Shown piece by piece: positions 35,560 through 45,694 of a stretch of DNA of 64,000 nt. The DNA lies in the NCBI GenBank assembly GCA_963556145.1, contig OY744470.1, positions 4,402,001 to 4,466,000 on the forward strand. Direction: 5' to 3'. Source of the DNA: Hygrocybe punicea (Eukaryota > Basidiomycota > Agaricomycetes > Agaricales > Hygrophoraceae). The first letter of the stretch is position 1. Each line of letters begins with the position of its first letter. A model generated the notes under the pieces. That model did no database searches. It was not told the origin of the DNA and worked only from the letters and a program-made list of their open reading frames with translations. Made by a program: the position numbers and the translations under genes.

Positions 35560-35925
35560 TCACGAACACGCCCTAGCCACGTCAATTGACGTGCGGACGC
35601 CCATAGGAAGTCCCCAGCCCCATCCAACCTCGCAAAAACAGACGGAGCGCGTCAATTGACGTGCCCCGTTCTTCGCGAGGTCGTCAGCACGCGCGGACGC
35701 CCATGGAAAGTCCCCGGCCCCATCCAACCTCGCGAAAACAGACAGAGCGTGTCAATTGACGCGTCCCCGTTCTTCGCGAGGTAGGTAGCACGCGCGGACG
35801 CCCATGGGAAGTGCCTGGCCCCAACCCAACCTCGCAAAAACAGACGGAGCCCCCCCATCTACCTCGTGAGGGTGACAGCCGCGTCAATTGACGCGCGTCT
35901 GGCCCGCGCGAGGTATTTGGAGGTG
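35560..35925. repeat. 100-bp tandem array carrying CCTCGC...GTCAATTGAC...GCGAGG palindromes
   Basis: About three units with a 100-101-bp period begin at GCCCAT-type landmarks at 35599, 35699 and 35801, preceded by a partial unit. Each contains ACCTCGCRAA, then GCGTCAATTGACGYG, then TTCGCGAGGT, which forms a palindrome of about 52 bp. The same palindrome occurs once at 6149-6199. Confidence 0.85.
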
Positions 35926-36256
35926 GGTTCGCGGTTCGAACCACGTTTGAACGCTGTTACATTTTTCAACTCCGCAACTCCGATTCCGACTCCGTTACCC
36001 ACCATGACGATTCTGCTTTATCACACCTTCCTTTTTCGTTTCCTTCTACCTTTTGTCTTCTTTTGGACATCATTGTTTCTTCTTGTCCTTGTTCTCTTTT
36101 CTTCCTTTCTTCTAGAACAATCCAGACCGACCATGGACATCTCCCATGTGACCTTGTTGTACCCGAATAGTCTCCTTGCCAACGGACATCATCGCTATTG
36201 TCTTTTCCCTCGCCCTGACATATTGTTGACTTCATCCCACGACAAACCGATTCACA

Positions 36257-36943
36257 ATGGCTGTACTCCCAACACAGCTCATTACCGTAATTGTTATTGG
36301 CAGCATTGCCATCACCTTCCTGATCGGTTTCTACTTCGTTATGATCTATCTTTGGCATCGGCACCGAAACCCTTCCGCCATTGATACTCCTGACTTCCAC
36401 CTCAACAATATCTCACCACATAATTGACAATTGCCATTCTTGGATATATGGTTTCCACTTTCGTATTCCGTGCCTACCATTATCCTCCCTGACGATCCGA
36501 CGACATTCCTCACCTGCATGCAAACCCTGAACAATCCCCAATCACAGGACATTTCACTGTTCCCTCCAATCCGACCATTGCCGAAGCACATTCTTTTGGA
36601 CTTCGACCACAGACCATACGACTTCCCCAAACAGTGAACCAACCCCTATTGCATATTGTTCGCACGACATCGCTTCATTGCAGTACCCGACGACTTGTTC
36701 CCACAGCTTGTCACCTGTGCCCATGACTCGAAACCTGGACCCACATTCATTTATCCTTTTCCATCTATGATCTCAATACCTCCCACACTCGTTTACAATG
36801 ATACCCTTTCTTGGACGAATACCGACATCAAGTGGACCTTCTTGTTCCACAAACAGGACAAGACATCGCTCCTCGATACGTCATCAACACAGACATCGTC
36901 ATCCGGTACAGCTTGTGCTGTACACATGTCTGACCTTGACTAG
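36257..36943 (+). pseudogene. Decayed frame with a membrane helix, unknown
   Basis: One frame runs from the ATG at 36257 to the stop at 36943, with only two internal stops, both TGA (36425-36427, 36635-36637). The start encodes a clear transmembrane helix (LITVIVIGSIAITFLIGFYF) followed by LWHRHRNP. The rest is Pro/Asp/Phe-rich and unknown to me. It lies inside the hAT-type element and may be captured host or retroelement sequence. Confidence 0.35.
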
Positions 36944-38011
36944 CCCACCATCCTAGTTGGTTTTCCTTCCACACATTCCTTTGTTTTCTTTCATGCCGAC
37001 CTTGCCACTACATCCACACCACCTCAAGACACTCTCATCACCAACCCCACACTGGACAATACCCATCTTCGACCCGACCATGCACCGCACTTGCCAAACT
37101 GTGCACTTGCCCGTTACAGCAAGTGTAGACCCCGAATTGGCAATTCTGCATGTCACATGATCCGATGACAAATCATCCGAGTCATCCGGACCTCTTCTAT
37201 CCTCAACGACACCCGGGCCTCCAGTTGGATCGCGAGAACATTGACATGAGGACGCCTCATGTACGCCTCATGGTGAACACATGGTAGAGTTGGACATGTT
37301 GTGGCTTCATGGTTATATTTCTATTTACCTCCCCTCAAGACCAGTCACTATATATACTGTTCTTGTTGTTGGTTCGGACTTTTTCTTCTTTTCCTTTCTT
37401 TACGTTTAGTCTGGTTCTTGGGGCAGACTCATCTTGTTTTGGGTAACCCCCACGGCTCGCAATGACATTAGACCTTGACCCCCCCTCTTAGCAGTGTTGT
37501 CTTAGCTGTAAGCAACAATGAAAGCTGCTGTTCTCCCCTCTGGAAGCCGATCCCCTGTTAAGTTGATTGTTGCCGGAGCCCGCTGCAGAAGCGATCCGTA
37601 ACAAACACAGACCGAACGCCGTGAAACCGTTCGACACGGTTCCGGTTCGGGTTTGGCATTTTGCTGAACCGAACCATCGGTTCCAGTTCCGGTTTTTCAA
37701 AAATAGTGAAAAACCGGACCGAACCGAACTTCGGCAACACTACATCAGAGTCTACCATAGTGGACGTGTACAAGAAGTTCACTACACTTCGGAGTGAAGC
37801 CAAGTTCAAGCTCAGACAGGGAGCCGTGACTCGGCAGTCGCTGCGCCACATTTGACTTTTTTCTCAGTTCCACATGTTTATGCAAACAGCTGTAATCCAT
37901 GCAGTACTTCATGAGATACAAGGTAGAGCACAGAAATTTTCACCAAGTCCATATTATTTTAATTGATCAAAAAATTTCTCACAAGTGTCAAGCTCACTAC
38001 AAACGACTGTA

Positions 38012-38588
38012 AAGAGCATGGTCTATGTTCGTGCAGGCTATAGTTTTGGTCAATTTTGAGGGTATATGGAGAGAGTTGTGATTACAGAATAGCAATCTTC
38101 TTTTTGGGGGAAAAAACACGCAGAGGTTTTTTCAAACCCGAAACCAAGGTCCAGACTTAAATGAGGAGTCCGATGAGCTGCGAGGGCGGGTGGGCCAAGC
38201 AGTAGATCGGGCGTGGGGCTTCTTTATTAGGACGTGAACGATGCGTCGAGCTGATTGTAATGAGGTGGAGTGGTCGACGAAGATGCCTACTGCTAGAGGA
38301 GTGGCGGGTGGGTTGAATGAGTGGGTGGAGAATTGGCTAAAAAGGTAGTGGGGGGGTGGGAGAAAGAAAAGATGGCCACTCTGAGAGGAGCAGACGGATA
38401 TCTTAGATAGCGACGAGTGAAGGTGCGAGGCTGAGAGCCTTGGACCTTAACTCGCCCAATTCGTACAGACTTAATTCTAATTTACCCTCGTTCCTCGTGT
38501 TTTTAGAAAGCAATCTACGAAACAGTAGTTTCTGCCTTGAAGAACAAAACGCACAAGGTGAAAAAAAAACCTTGCCCAAGACAGTCAC
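38012..38588. other. Between Tc1/mariner element A and the COQ1-like gene
   Basis: No gene seen. Host-like composition. This is the 3' flank of the COQ1-like gene, which reads towards element A. Confidence 0.4.
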
Positions 38589-39753
38589 TCAGTGAGTCCG
38601 TTCAGCCACGTTCTCCGTCAACACTTGAAGCGAAAACTTTGCATCACTGTCTGGCAATGCTTGTATCACCTCCTTTGCTTTGTCGGCGTGTGATCGTGCG
38701 AGATCTCGAGTGCGTTCGATGCCTGATGACCTTCGAACATAATGTCTAGCCTAGACCTGGACTGAGAGCCAGATCGGATCTGAAAAGGAAGTTACATACA
38801 ATCTCCACATCACCATCTTGCTCGAACTTCCGTTCAATAAGGGGACCCATCTCGGAATGTTCTTCCCAAGCATATAATGCTGGCCCCGTCGTCAATCCAA
38901 GTTGCAAGTCAGCACCTCCAGGCTTCCCCAGAGTCCCTTCTCCCGCCTCGTAATCAAGAACGTCGTCAACCAACTAGTGAGAGCAGACATCTGCAGGAGG
39001 CGGCGTGCAGGAAACGATGATGCTAACCTGAAAAGCAAGACCGAGGTTGCGACCGTATGTATATGCAACTTCTCCCCAGATGTCTCCTTCCCCACAACCT
39101 CCGAGGGTTACCGCGGATCGAGCACCATTCGCCATCAAACTCGCTGTCTTGAGGTACGACCGCCTCATGTAGAAATTCCAACACTCCCCTGGGGTCCCTA
39201 CGAGACCCAACCGCGATCCCTGTACCTCCCTCGTCTGCAACATTTCGCCATCCACTAGATTAGCGATGACACTGGCGATGAGTTCAGTTACTTGGGCATC
39301 GCCGAGACGGGAGAGGGCAGCGCTAGCTCGCGCAAGAACGAAGTCACCCCCGAGTACGGAGAGCTTGTTGCCGAACATGGCGGGTGCAGAGAGCTCGCCC
39401 CTTCGTAGAGAGGATTTGTCAATAACGTCGTCGTGTAACAAGGAGGCGACGTGTATCATTTCAATGATTTGCGCTAGGCGCATCTGGGTTGGTAGGAGGG
39501 GTTGGCAGGAGATGAGTGACGGAACATGTGTGACCTGTGAAGGGAGAGGACCTGTGATTTCAGCGTGCAAATTCTTCAAGACCCATCCGTTCCCCAAGCC
39601 ATTCGTGGCTTGCGCGAATAGCAGGACCAAGAGAGGTCTCAGTTGTTTCGAAGGGTGGAGAAAGTAGTATTTTGCGACTCCAGCGAGAGAGGGAGTGGAT
39701 GAGCCTAACAAGTTCAACAGGGTCTCTCTGATGGACGTTATTTGACGCCTCAT
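38589..39753 (-). CDS. COQ1: COQ1-like trans-polyprenyl diphosphate synthase, 5' exon(s) missing
   Basis: COQ1 makes the polyprenyl tail of ubiquinone in mitochondria by adding isopentenyl-PP units. Exons 39028-39753, 38800-38973 and 38589-38750 give 353 residues from the first ATG. First Asp-rich motif: LLHDDVIDKSSLRRG, after MIHVAS. Second: LVDDVLDYEAGEGTLGKPGG. The C-terminus ends LTENVAERTH, as is typical of the family. Introns are 54 and 49 bp. Just upstream of the ATG the sequence reads TTGTTAG|GTCTCTGAG, a good acceptor: the ATG is internal to an exon. The preceding exon(s), which should encode the mitochondrial targeting peptide and the start of the first helix, are not found in the next 1.2 kb, which is AT-rich and holds a MITE. 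The gene may be truncated or may have its first exon moved away. Confidence 0.85.
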
Positions 39754-39829
39754 CTCAGAGACCTAACAAGTTCACTCCGGTCCTAAATTTATGGCTCGAC
39801 ACTGAAGTGTGTTGCGGATACTACTGATA

Positions 39830-40196
39830 CTGACTAAGCAATGACCAAGCAACTCATGTGCTGCTTTTGGTGATGCAGGCCACTGTTTTGCTGCAATGCC
39901 CAACCAAATAAATACCAGAAAAATTGTAGGACACTGTTGACATGTTACACTACAAATGCTACTGCAATGTCAAGGCTTTTTATGTACAAATAGAGTCAAC
40001 ATTAATTGAATTTTATAAATTTGTTGAAATCTGCACTTTCTTTGGCACTAGAGCTTTGTGAATTGTTATTCTGCTTATTCCTTATTTGTGTTGTAAAATG
40101 ACTCATTGCAGGTACACAATAAATTTTCAGGTACTTTATTTAATGGAAGAAAAATGATGTTTCTGGTCATTTGGAAAAAAAAAAAATAGTGTTGCC
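39830..40196. other. AT-rich stretch, no gene
   Basis: AT-rich DNA starting where the COQ1-like host sequence ends. No exon with the expected COQ1 N-terminus is visible on the minus strand. Confidence 0.5.
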
Positions 40197-40548
40197 ACGA
40201 CTATAGCCGATGTTTTTTGAAAAATTGCTTTTTTAGGCTAGTAAAATTAGCTAAAATTATGAAAATATTTGAGGAGATGGGCAAAGCCAAAAGCTGAGGG
40301 GTCACTTAAGGGTGCTAAGAATTTGGGGCTCAATTTTCAGAGTTATTCAAGGATAGCTGTTGGACTGTAGCTGACTAGACTCAACAGCTATGGTTGAATG
40401 ATTGAGCACCAAATTCTTAGCACCCTTAAGTGACCCCTCAGCTTTTGGCTTTGCCCATCTCCTCAAATATTTTCATAATTTTAGCTAATTTTACTAGCCT
40501 GAAAAGGCAATTTTTCAAAAAACATCGGCTATAGTCGTGGCAACACTA
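40197..40548. mobile_element. Palindromic MITE with TAGTGTTGCC ends
   Basis: 352 bp, an almost perfect inverted repeat. Ends TAGTGTTGCCACGACTATAG and complement; arms contain GGAGATGGGCAAAGCC and TTAAGGGTGCTAAGAATTTGG, with the axis near 40365. TAGTG ends match the hAT pattern and resemble the right end of the element at 34799-37742 (TAGTGTTGCCGAAG). No clear 8-bp duplication: the left flank is poly-A, the right flank ACCAAAAT. Confidence 0.8.
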
Positions 40549-41052
40549 ACCAAAATACTGTACCATTTTAATCAATTGACCGGTAGATGACACCTCTGGT
40601 CAATTTTTGGATTGACCGAAAATGGCAGTGATGTGTGACATGCGTGAAATTTGACTGCTGCCACTCAAATTTACCAGGAACCATGCTTGACCTCAACATT
40701 CCTCTCAAAATTCTGAAACACAGCCTACCCAGTCAATATTTATCCATTTGTGGATTTTTGTCTTTCAAGATTCTCCAGTCTGAATCCACACCATCACCAC
40801 AGTATATTATCTGAGAAGCATACATCTCCCACGAAATTCCCAATGTCTATACTGACAATATCACCTCCATCCTTTCCACACCAGCACCCTCTTCTGTCCT
40901 TGTGCATGACCTTGTTACAAGTCTGCAATCGAGCTCTCCGATGGCAAGGTCTCTGGCCTGTCAACAAGTAGAATCAGGTTTTTCCCTCTCTGGATTATCA
41001 CTTACGCTCAAAATCTACCACATTCTTGGTATCAAACATTCCTGGTCATTGG
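40549..41052. other. No gene recognised
   Basis: The short open frames here have no recognisable domain or splice structure. It borders the 3' end of Helitron copy A. Confidence 0.4.
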
Positions 41053-42573
41053 CTGACTTGTCCAGTGGGCCAGTGCTGCGCATGGCATGAACGAGTTCTT
41101 TTTTCCATCCCCACTTCTTGCTGAATTAAGAAAATTGCATAAAGCATGTTACATATGGCATAAGATACATAGCATGTGTTGCATATTGCATATTGATCTA
41201 ATAAGCCCACCTCCCACCTCTGCAACATATAAATTAGCATAAAATAAATCTACATAGAGTGTCTTAAGTCTTCATCAACCTCCTCTCTACCTGCCAACTC
41301 CCCTGTGTTGCACCATCATGCAACACTCTCAGCCATGAAGCAATTGCTCAGGGAGCAACAGGTCAACTGCCAAACACAACTGCCCCCCAAACAGTGTGCT
41401 GACAATTAACTCACATTTGCTCAACCCTACTTCACAACAGATTACCACACGAAGACAGCCATGCTTGACCTCAAGGAGGATGCTCAAAGACTCTGAGCAT
41501 AAATAGCTAGTACTAGGTTTCTATTTTTACAGTGTCTGATATCATGGTCTGAAAGTTGTGTAAGGTCAGTGTCTCTGGAACAAGAGTTGCCTGTGATCCT
41601 TCCATCATGATACCATACTTGTTTCTGTGCAGTAATAATACATGAGGTGAAATGATATTGACCATGATATACAATGCCTCTAAGCTCCAATGTCTTTGTG
41701 CCAGTATCTGAAACAAATTCTAGTCTATGACTGGTTTCAATGTTTTTAAATGGATACTCTAGAATAAGAATATGTGGTGCTTCATTATAAAATACAACTT
41801 GATTCATTCTGCTGTTGCAACCAGGACATCTTCTATTGGTTTTCTGTGACAAGGTATCAACCCACTTCATGGTAGACTGTTTAATGGTGTCATCAGCATG
41901 CAACACATAGCCTAGTTTGTCATCAATGGGTTCTTCTGCAAAGTCACATTGAGAACATTCATGTTGAGAAGAGGCTACAATGTCATTCACTTTAAACAAC
42001 TCCATAGCCAGATTGGCAACACTGATGCCCATTGTTCCTCTAGGAAAGTCTGTAGGATTCATGTTATGCAGTGTAGTTCTAAGGTGATCTCTGAGGTGTT
42101 CAAATGCCACATTTTTGTGCAACACCTGTGGAAAACCATGAGACAATGCGGTCAAATGATCATTCATGCTTCTGAATACTGTGGACCACTCTGCATGATT
42201 GTCTTTCCATAGATGGAATATAATCACCAACAATGAGTCATATGCACAGCTGTAGTAATTGCTATGCCAGATCAGTCCAGCTGGAGAGTTAATAACCTGT
42301 TGCTTGCTTGTGGATCCTTTGTTGACATGTTTTTTGGTGATCTGAGGCCTTTTACCTACTGGTTCATTATTTGTGTCAAGTGAATGTTTGTAGGTTGAAC
42401 CAATAGCAACTGAGCCTTTTGCTGGAACAAATGAAGTTGCAATTACAGCTGCTTTCTGTTTTCCTTTGCCTTTGTCAACCAATTGCCATGGGCTATCAGG
42501 GATTGTACGAGCCAATATTAGTGGATCAGTTGATGACCATTTAAGAGCAGTATCAGTTTTGGCAGGAACATAG
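41053..42573 (-). mobile_element. Helitron copy A, 3' part only
   Basis: It contains the C-terminal end of a Helitron RepHel gene (stop at 41484), then a 3' region ending at a hairpin-bearing terminus: on the minus strand ATGCCATGCGCAGCACTGGC and then CCACTGG. The same terminus recurs at 45444 (ending CTAA) and, inverted, at 50300-50333 (CTAA). A GC-rich hairpin followed by CTRR is the Helitron 3' signature. The 5' side is cut exactly by a copia LTR at 42574. Confidence 0.7.
41484..42573 (-). pseudogene. Helitron helicase C-terminus with USP-like protease domain, copy A
   Basis: The frame is open from the copia junction at 42573 to the stop at 41484; it lost its start and all helicase motifs. 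It begins in the linker after the helicase (LKWSSTDPLILARTIPDSPW..., then FVPAKGSVAIG), also present in copy D. The terminal domain has a Cys box (NYYSCAYDSLLVIIF), two CxxC pairs 40-50 residues apart (CSQC and CPGC), and a His box, LRGIVYHGQYHFTS, followed by QVWYHDGRITG. This is the layout of a ubiquitin-specific protease (C19) with its zinc ribbon. The cysteine, histidine and aspartate candidates are intact. Protease identity is inferred from motifs only. Confidence 0.7.
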
Positions 42574-42815
42574 TGTTGGAAATGGTGGCCAAATAGTCGC
42601 GGAAAGGATTAGTAATCCATATCATGTGACCCCGGGACTCAAACCCACCTGTCTGATGAATAATGCTGAAGCACAGCATGTATTCCACTCACCACAAGAA
42701 ACTTCTAGTAGATTTAGCTAGTAGTATAAAAGCCCTCTCAGAGAGAGGCAAATATAATTCATTCCACATAAAATATCTTAGCAGTCAACAACCACTGCAA
42801 CTATATATTCCAATA
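42574..42815 (+). mobile_element. Copia-type 5' LTR
   Basis: Starts TGTTGGAAATGG and ends TTCCAATA, near-complementary ends of the TG...(C/T)A type, 242 bp. A TATAAAAG box lies at 42725-42732. It is followed at once by GGTTATGAGCCC, in the position of a primer-binding site. It interrupts the Helitron C-terminal frame at 42573. No 3' LTR is found in the window, so the element is truncated. Confidence 0.7.
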
Positions 42816-42898
42816 GGTTATGAGCCCTGAACGGCTTTAATGGAAACATGATCATGTACTTCCGAACATCGCATTACCACCTCGTATACTAGCCAACT

Positions 42899-43760
42899 AT
42901 GACAGACGAAGTCACACACACATCAGGATCATACCAGATCAAGTTATTGAAGGGAAACAATTGGATGCTGTGGAAGAGACGGATGTTAGCTGTGCTTCAG
43001 GATCTTGGGTTAGAGACGTACATCAATGCGGAATCAAAGGCCTCTGTCCCAGCAGACACATCCCATCCAACATCAGAGGAATCTGAGGCGATGAAGAAAT
43101 GGTGCGGTGGAGACGCCAAGACGAGGATGTGGATCGAGCTCACAATTGGCAACACGGAAATGATACATATCATTGGCACACACACAGCGAGTGAGATGTG
43201 GAAGCAGCTAACCTTGGTAAAGGAATCCAGGGGGAAGCTCAGAATATTAGCGACACGACGCGCACTGTACCACTCGATTGCTGAAGAAGGATTCGACCTA
43301 ATCGAGCACATATAAAAGCTCTGGAAACTGCAGGAGGAACTCCACTTGATGGGAAGCCTCGTTTCTGATGAAGACTTTGCTTGTATCCTCCTTACCGGAA
43401 AGTTGGGACTTGTATACATCAGCGTATTTAGGTTCGAAGAAGGACGGAATGTTGGAGAGGTCCCAAGGGACCTCTCAGGGTGCTCACACAGGAATTGAGT
43501 GGAAACGCTCTGGATGTCAAAGGATGACACTGTCTACTACATCGGGAAGCCTACTGACTAAGGTCAACTGTGGGAACTGGGCACGTGACAGCCCAGGCAC
43601 ATCTACTACAAGTGCCCCTCCTCCTCATGGCAACACCCTCATCGCCAACAGCTAACAAACAGAAAACAAAAACCGAACAGAACAGACCAAAAACAATCTC
43701 CAAATCACAACTCCCAGTCCCTCAGAATGCCCCAAGTCGCAGTCAAGGCCTTATATCGTG
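42899..43760 (+). pseudogene. Copia gag relic (UBN2-type), truncated
   Basis: The ATG at 42899 opens a Gag of the copia/UBN2 type: IKLLKGNNWMLWKRRMLAVL, then MWIELTIGNTEMIHIIGT, then EMWKQL. An in-frame TAA at 43313 is followed by KLQEELHLMGSLVSDEDF. A frameshift then leads to SLPESWDLYTSAYLGSKKDG, and a vestige of the zinc knuckle (NCGNWARDS) lies near 43570. Integrase, reverse transcriptase and 3' LTR are missing. It is a dead 5' fragment of a retrotransposon. Confidence 0.8.
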
Positions 43761-44204
43761 AAGCGGGACAATATTGTCCTCCGAAACCAATTGTGGCACA
43801 GGGTGTGGGTTCTCATAGTCCATGAATAGGCTGGGTGGTTGCGCATAGGTAAATAGATATGGGATGATGTCATGGGGCAGTGTGTAGACAGTGTTCAAAT
43901 GGGATGAGCGAAACCGGGTTGAGGGAGAGCGGTGGGAAGCTGAAAAAAAAGAACCAAGGGAACACAAGAATATATACTGGGGCACTAGAGCGGGTGCCAG
44001 CGTTGAGGAATCTCTTCGCGTAGAACTCTGGGAAGCAGTTGCAAGGCTGTGGGGGGCCTCATGAAGCTGCAAGGGCCAGGAATGCAAAACACAGGGGCCA
44101 CGAATTGGCAGCGCAGCAAAGGGTGGTGGGGCCTGGAAAGCGGTGGGCTGGTTGAGCAGGGTGCTCCATGGCATCAGGCGTGGGTGCGGTGTAGAGGCTG
44201 AGGC
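43761..44204. other. No gene recognised
   Basis: Open frames on the minus strand are Pro/Ser/His-rich without a domain. The stretch lies between the copia fragment and dispersed repeat X. Confidence 0.35.
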
Positions 44205-44930
44205 CGTAAACTCGATATCTCATGAATCCACTCGAACCCGACGTCTCTAGCAATCCACACTTGAACCCAACGCAACCTGATGCATACCGACTAGCACGGC
44301 CGCTCACGTACCTGGTTGGTCCACCTCCTAAACTCATGGAATCCCAATTATCGCAAGTGGATGTCATCGGACTCGATTCCCAACTTCGGACTTGCCTTAT
44401 ATATGCATCCTTTTGTCCTTTCGGAGATAGGTATGAATCTTTAGATCATTTTCGTGGATATTTACTTTCCCCTCCATTTTCCTGTCACTGTCGCATCGCA
44501 ACCCTCTTCTCATTTCCCCATTTCTATTCCTCCTTGTTCTCTCTCATCGGCTGAGGACTCTCGTCCAAATCTAGATAGAGAATTTTGTAGTATAAAAATG
44601 GTGCCCAAGTGCCATGTCAAAATAAGAAATCAGTTCCCCTGTTTCCTCTCTATGAGAATCAGTCTCTCAGTAAAATCCATCGCACATATTGCTCATCGGT
44701 TTCCTTGACACTCTCCCCGTCGTTCTACCGTCTTTATTTCTACATCTCTCGTCACCCGACACCCGACCCACCGTACCCGACATCGTCGGCTTCATCGGCT
44801 TAGACCAGTTTCAATAGTTATTAGTAGTATTACTCGGCGGCTTTTTACTATTAGTTTCCCATCTTTTCTTTGAAGCTTACTAAACTATTCCCAGTCACTT
44901 CTACACTGACACCACAGGTTAGGATCTTTA
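44205..44930 (-). repeat. Dispersed repeat X, copy 2 (inverted relative to copy 1)
   Basis: The reverse complement is collinear with 620-1480 (see landmarks there). Here the tract between the GGGTCGGGT block and the ATCTCCGAAAGGAC block is longer. No coding capacity. Confidence 0.6.
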
Positions 44931-45443
44931 TTCTGCAGCCACCCCGACCTTGCCACTATAGCGGCAAGCTATGCAAGCAGGTGTGTGGCCATTTATGATG
45001 GTGATGTGGCGCGGTCGTTGGGTCACCAAGAAGGGTGGGGCAGGTTTCGTTTGGGTTCCTCTGGGTCCAGGGCAGTTGCCGTGGTTGAGAACGAGGTCGT
45101 GGGGAGCTGAATGAGGGCTCGCAGAGCTGGGTATGGTGCCAGAATCCGGCCAGGGGGTGGTGACATGGCAGAATGCAGTGGGGGTCTGGGAACGGTGGGC
45201 ACGGTCCATTCAAGGTATTGGAGTGAGGTGGGGTGCTCCGGGATGGTGAACGGGTGTGACGTGAGCTTCGTGAGTTGATCTGGGGCTGGGTATGTTGGCA
45301 GAACGGGGCCACGCGATGGTGACGTGGCGCGTGGCCCGGGTGTCTGAAAATGACGGTGGGGGCTTGTTTGGTGCAATGGAGGGGAACGGGGGGTCCTGGC
45401 TGGTGGAACAAGGGCACAGAAGGTCGAATGGGTCCGTGTGGGG
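44931..45443. other. No gene recognised
   Basis: Three overlapping Pro/His/Thr-rich frames are open on the minus strand because the plus strand is G-rich. None has a domain. The block TTGGGTCACC / TGGTGACGTGGCGCG occurs twice with changes (near 45000 and 45310), hinting at an internal repeat. Confidence 0.35.
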
Positions 45444-45694
45444 CTGAGGTACTTGTTTAGAGGGCCAGTGCTTCACATGGCATGAACAAGTTCTTCCCAA
45501 AGTTCCAATCTTTTCTCTGATTTGATTCACTGCCACCTCATAAATCATATGGAGCAAGACTAAGCCCGCCAAACCCACCCATTATTCTAGTGCAAAAGTT
45601 ATTAATGTAGACTTGCTGAGCCCAACAACTTTTGACTTTATATCTTATATACAATGTGACAAAATTTTGGCCACCCACCCACCCACACATGACT

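Larger units (their letters stand above)
34799..37742. mobile_element. hAT-type element inside the accessory gene (2944 bp)
   Basis: A perfect 8-bp target-site duplication CATCAGAG (34791-34798 and 37743-37750) flanks inverted ends TAGTGATGCCGAAGTTCGG and CCGAACTTCGGCAACACTA. Both ends carry dense GAACC/GGTTC subterminal repeats (34805-34975 and 37610-37735), the usual hAT transposase-binding arrangement. No hAT transposase is present, so it is non-autonomous. The interior is composite: a second GGTTC-type inverted pair (34930-34972 against 35925-35955), a CAG/CAA-rich tract, a 100-bp tandem array and a decayed open frame. From about 36944 to 37500 I see no gene; the TATATATA near 37350 and the sequence around it could be an old LTR. 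Confidence 0.9.
33263..37851 (-). pseudogene. Accessory gene of element A, split by a hAT-type insertion
   Basis: The second gene of the Tc1/mariner element, convergent with the transposase. It starts at the ATG at 37851, which lies inside the right TIR. Exon 1 is 37743-37851 plus 34072-34790, separated by a 2944-bp hAT-type element and its second TSD. Exon 2 is 33945-34018 and exon 3 is 33263-33893. Ignoring the insertion, 1533 nt give 510 residues with no other lesion. Intron 2 (33894-33944) removes an apparent TGA. Modules: an acidic N-terminus, a domain of about 90 residues (FKFKYHHPG... to KVNIIVDIDDVKKR), a Cys/His segment ending in HQWAIAL, a linker, and a SAM-like helical C-terminus (LTVADLTAYGMSKGEAMRL) followed by a basic KQERKRRK run. 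The same modules and the same intron after W-A-x-A-x occur in element B (56031-57395). Function unknown. Confidence 0.8.
31282..38009. mobile_element. Two-gene Tc1/mariner element A (6.7 kb, with two nested insertions)
   Basis: The element is flanked by TA on both sides (31280-31281, 38010-38011), with terminal inverted repeats of about 220 bp that start CAGTCGTTTGTAGTGAGCTT. The left repeat (31282 to about 32090) is interrupted by a palindromic MITE (31399-31986); the right repeat is about 37791-38009. Inside are an intact spliced DDE transposase (+) and a convergent accessory gene (-) that is split by a hAT-type element (34799-37742). Without the insertions the core is about 3.2 kb. It inserted 44 bp after the bud4 stop. 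TA duplication plus a DD35E transposase places it in Tc1/mariner; the second gene is the unusual part. Confidence 0.9.

Noticed and set aside
35139..35659. Ala/Leu/Gln-rich frames of 86-138 codons
   Set aside because: Trinucleotide tract translated in several frames; no conserved start or domain.
42574..43760. Complete copia retrotransposon
   Set aside because: Only the 5' LTR and a broken gag are present; no integrase, reverse transcriptase or 3' LTR in the window.
44956..45578. Overlapping Pro/His-rich frames of 93-153 codons, minus strand
   Set aside because: Three frames open at once on a G-rich stretch; composition effect, no domain.
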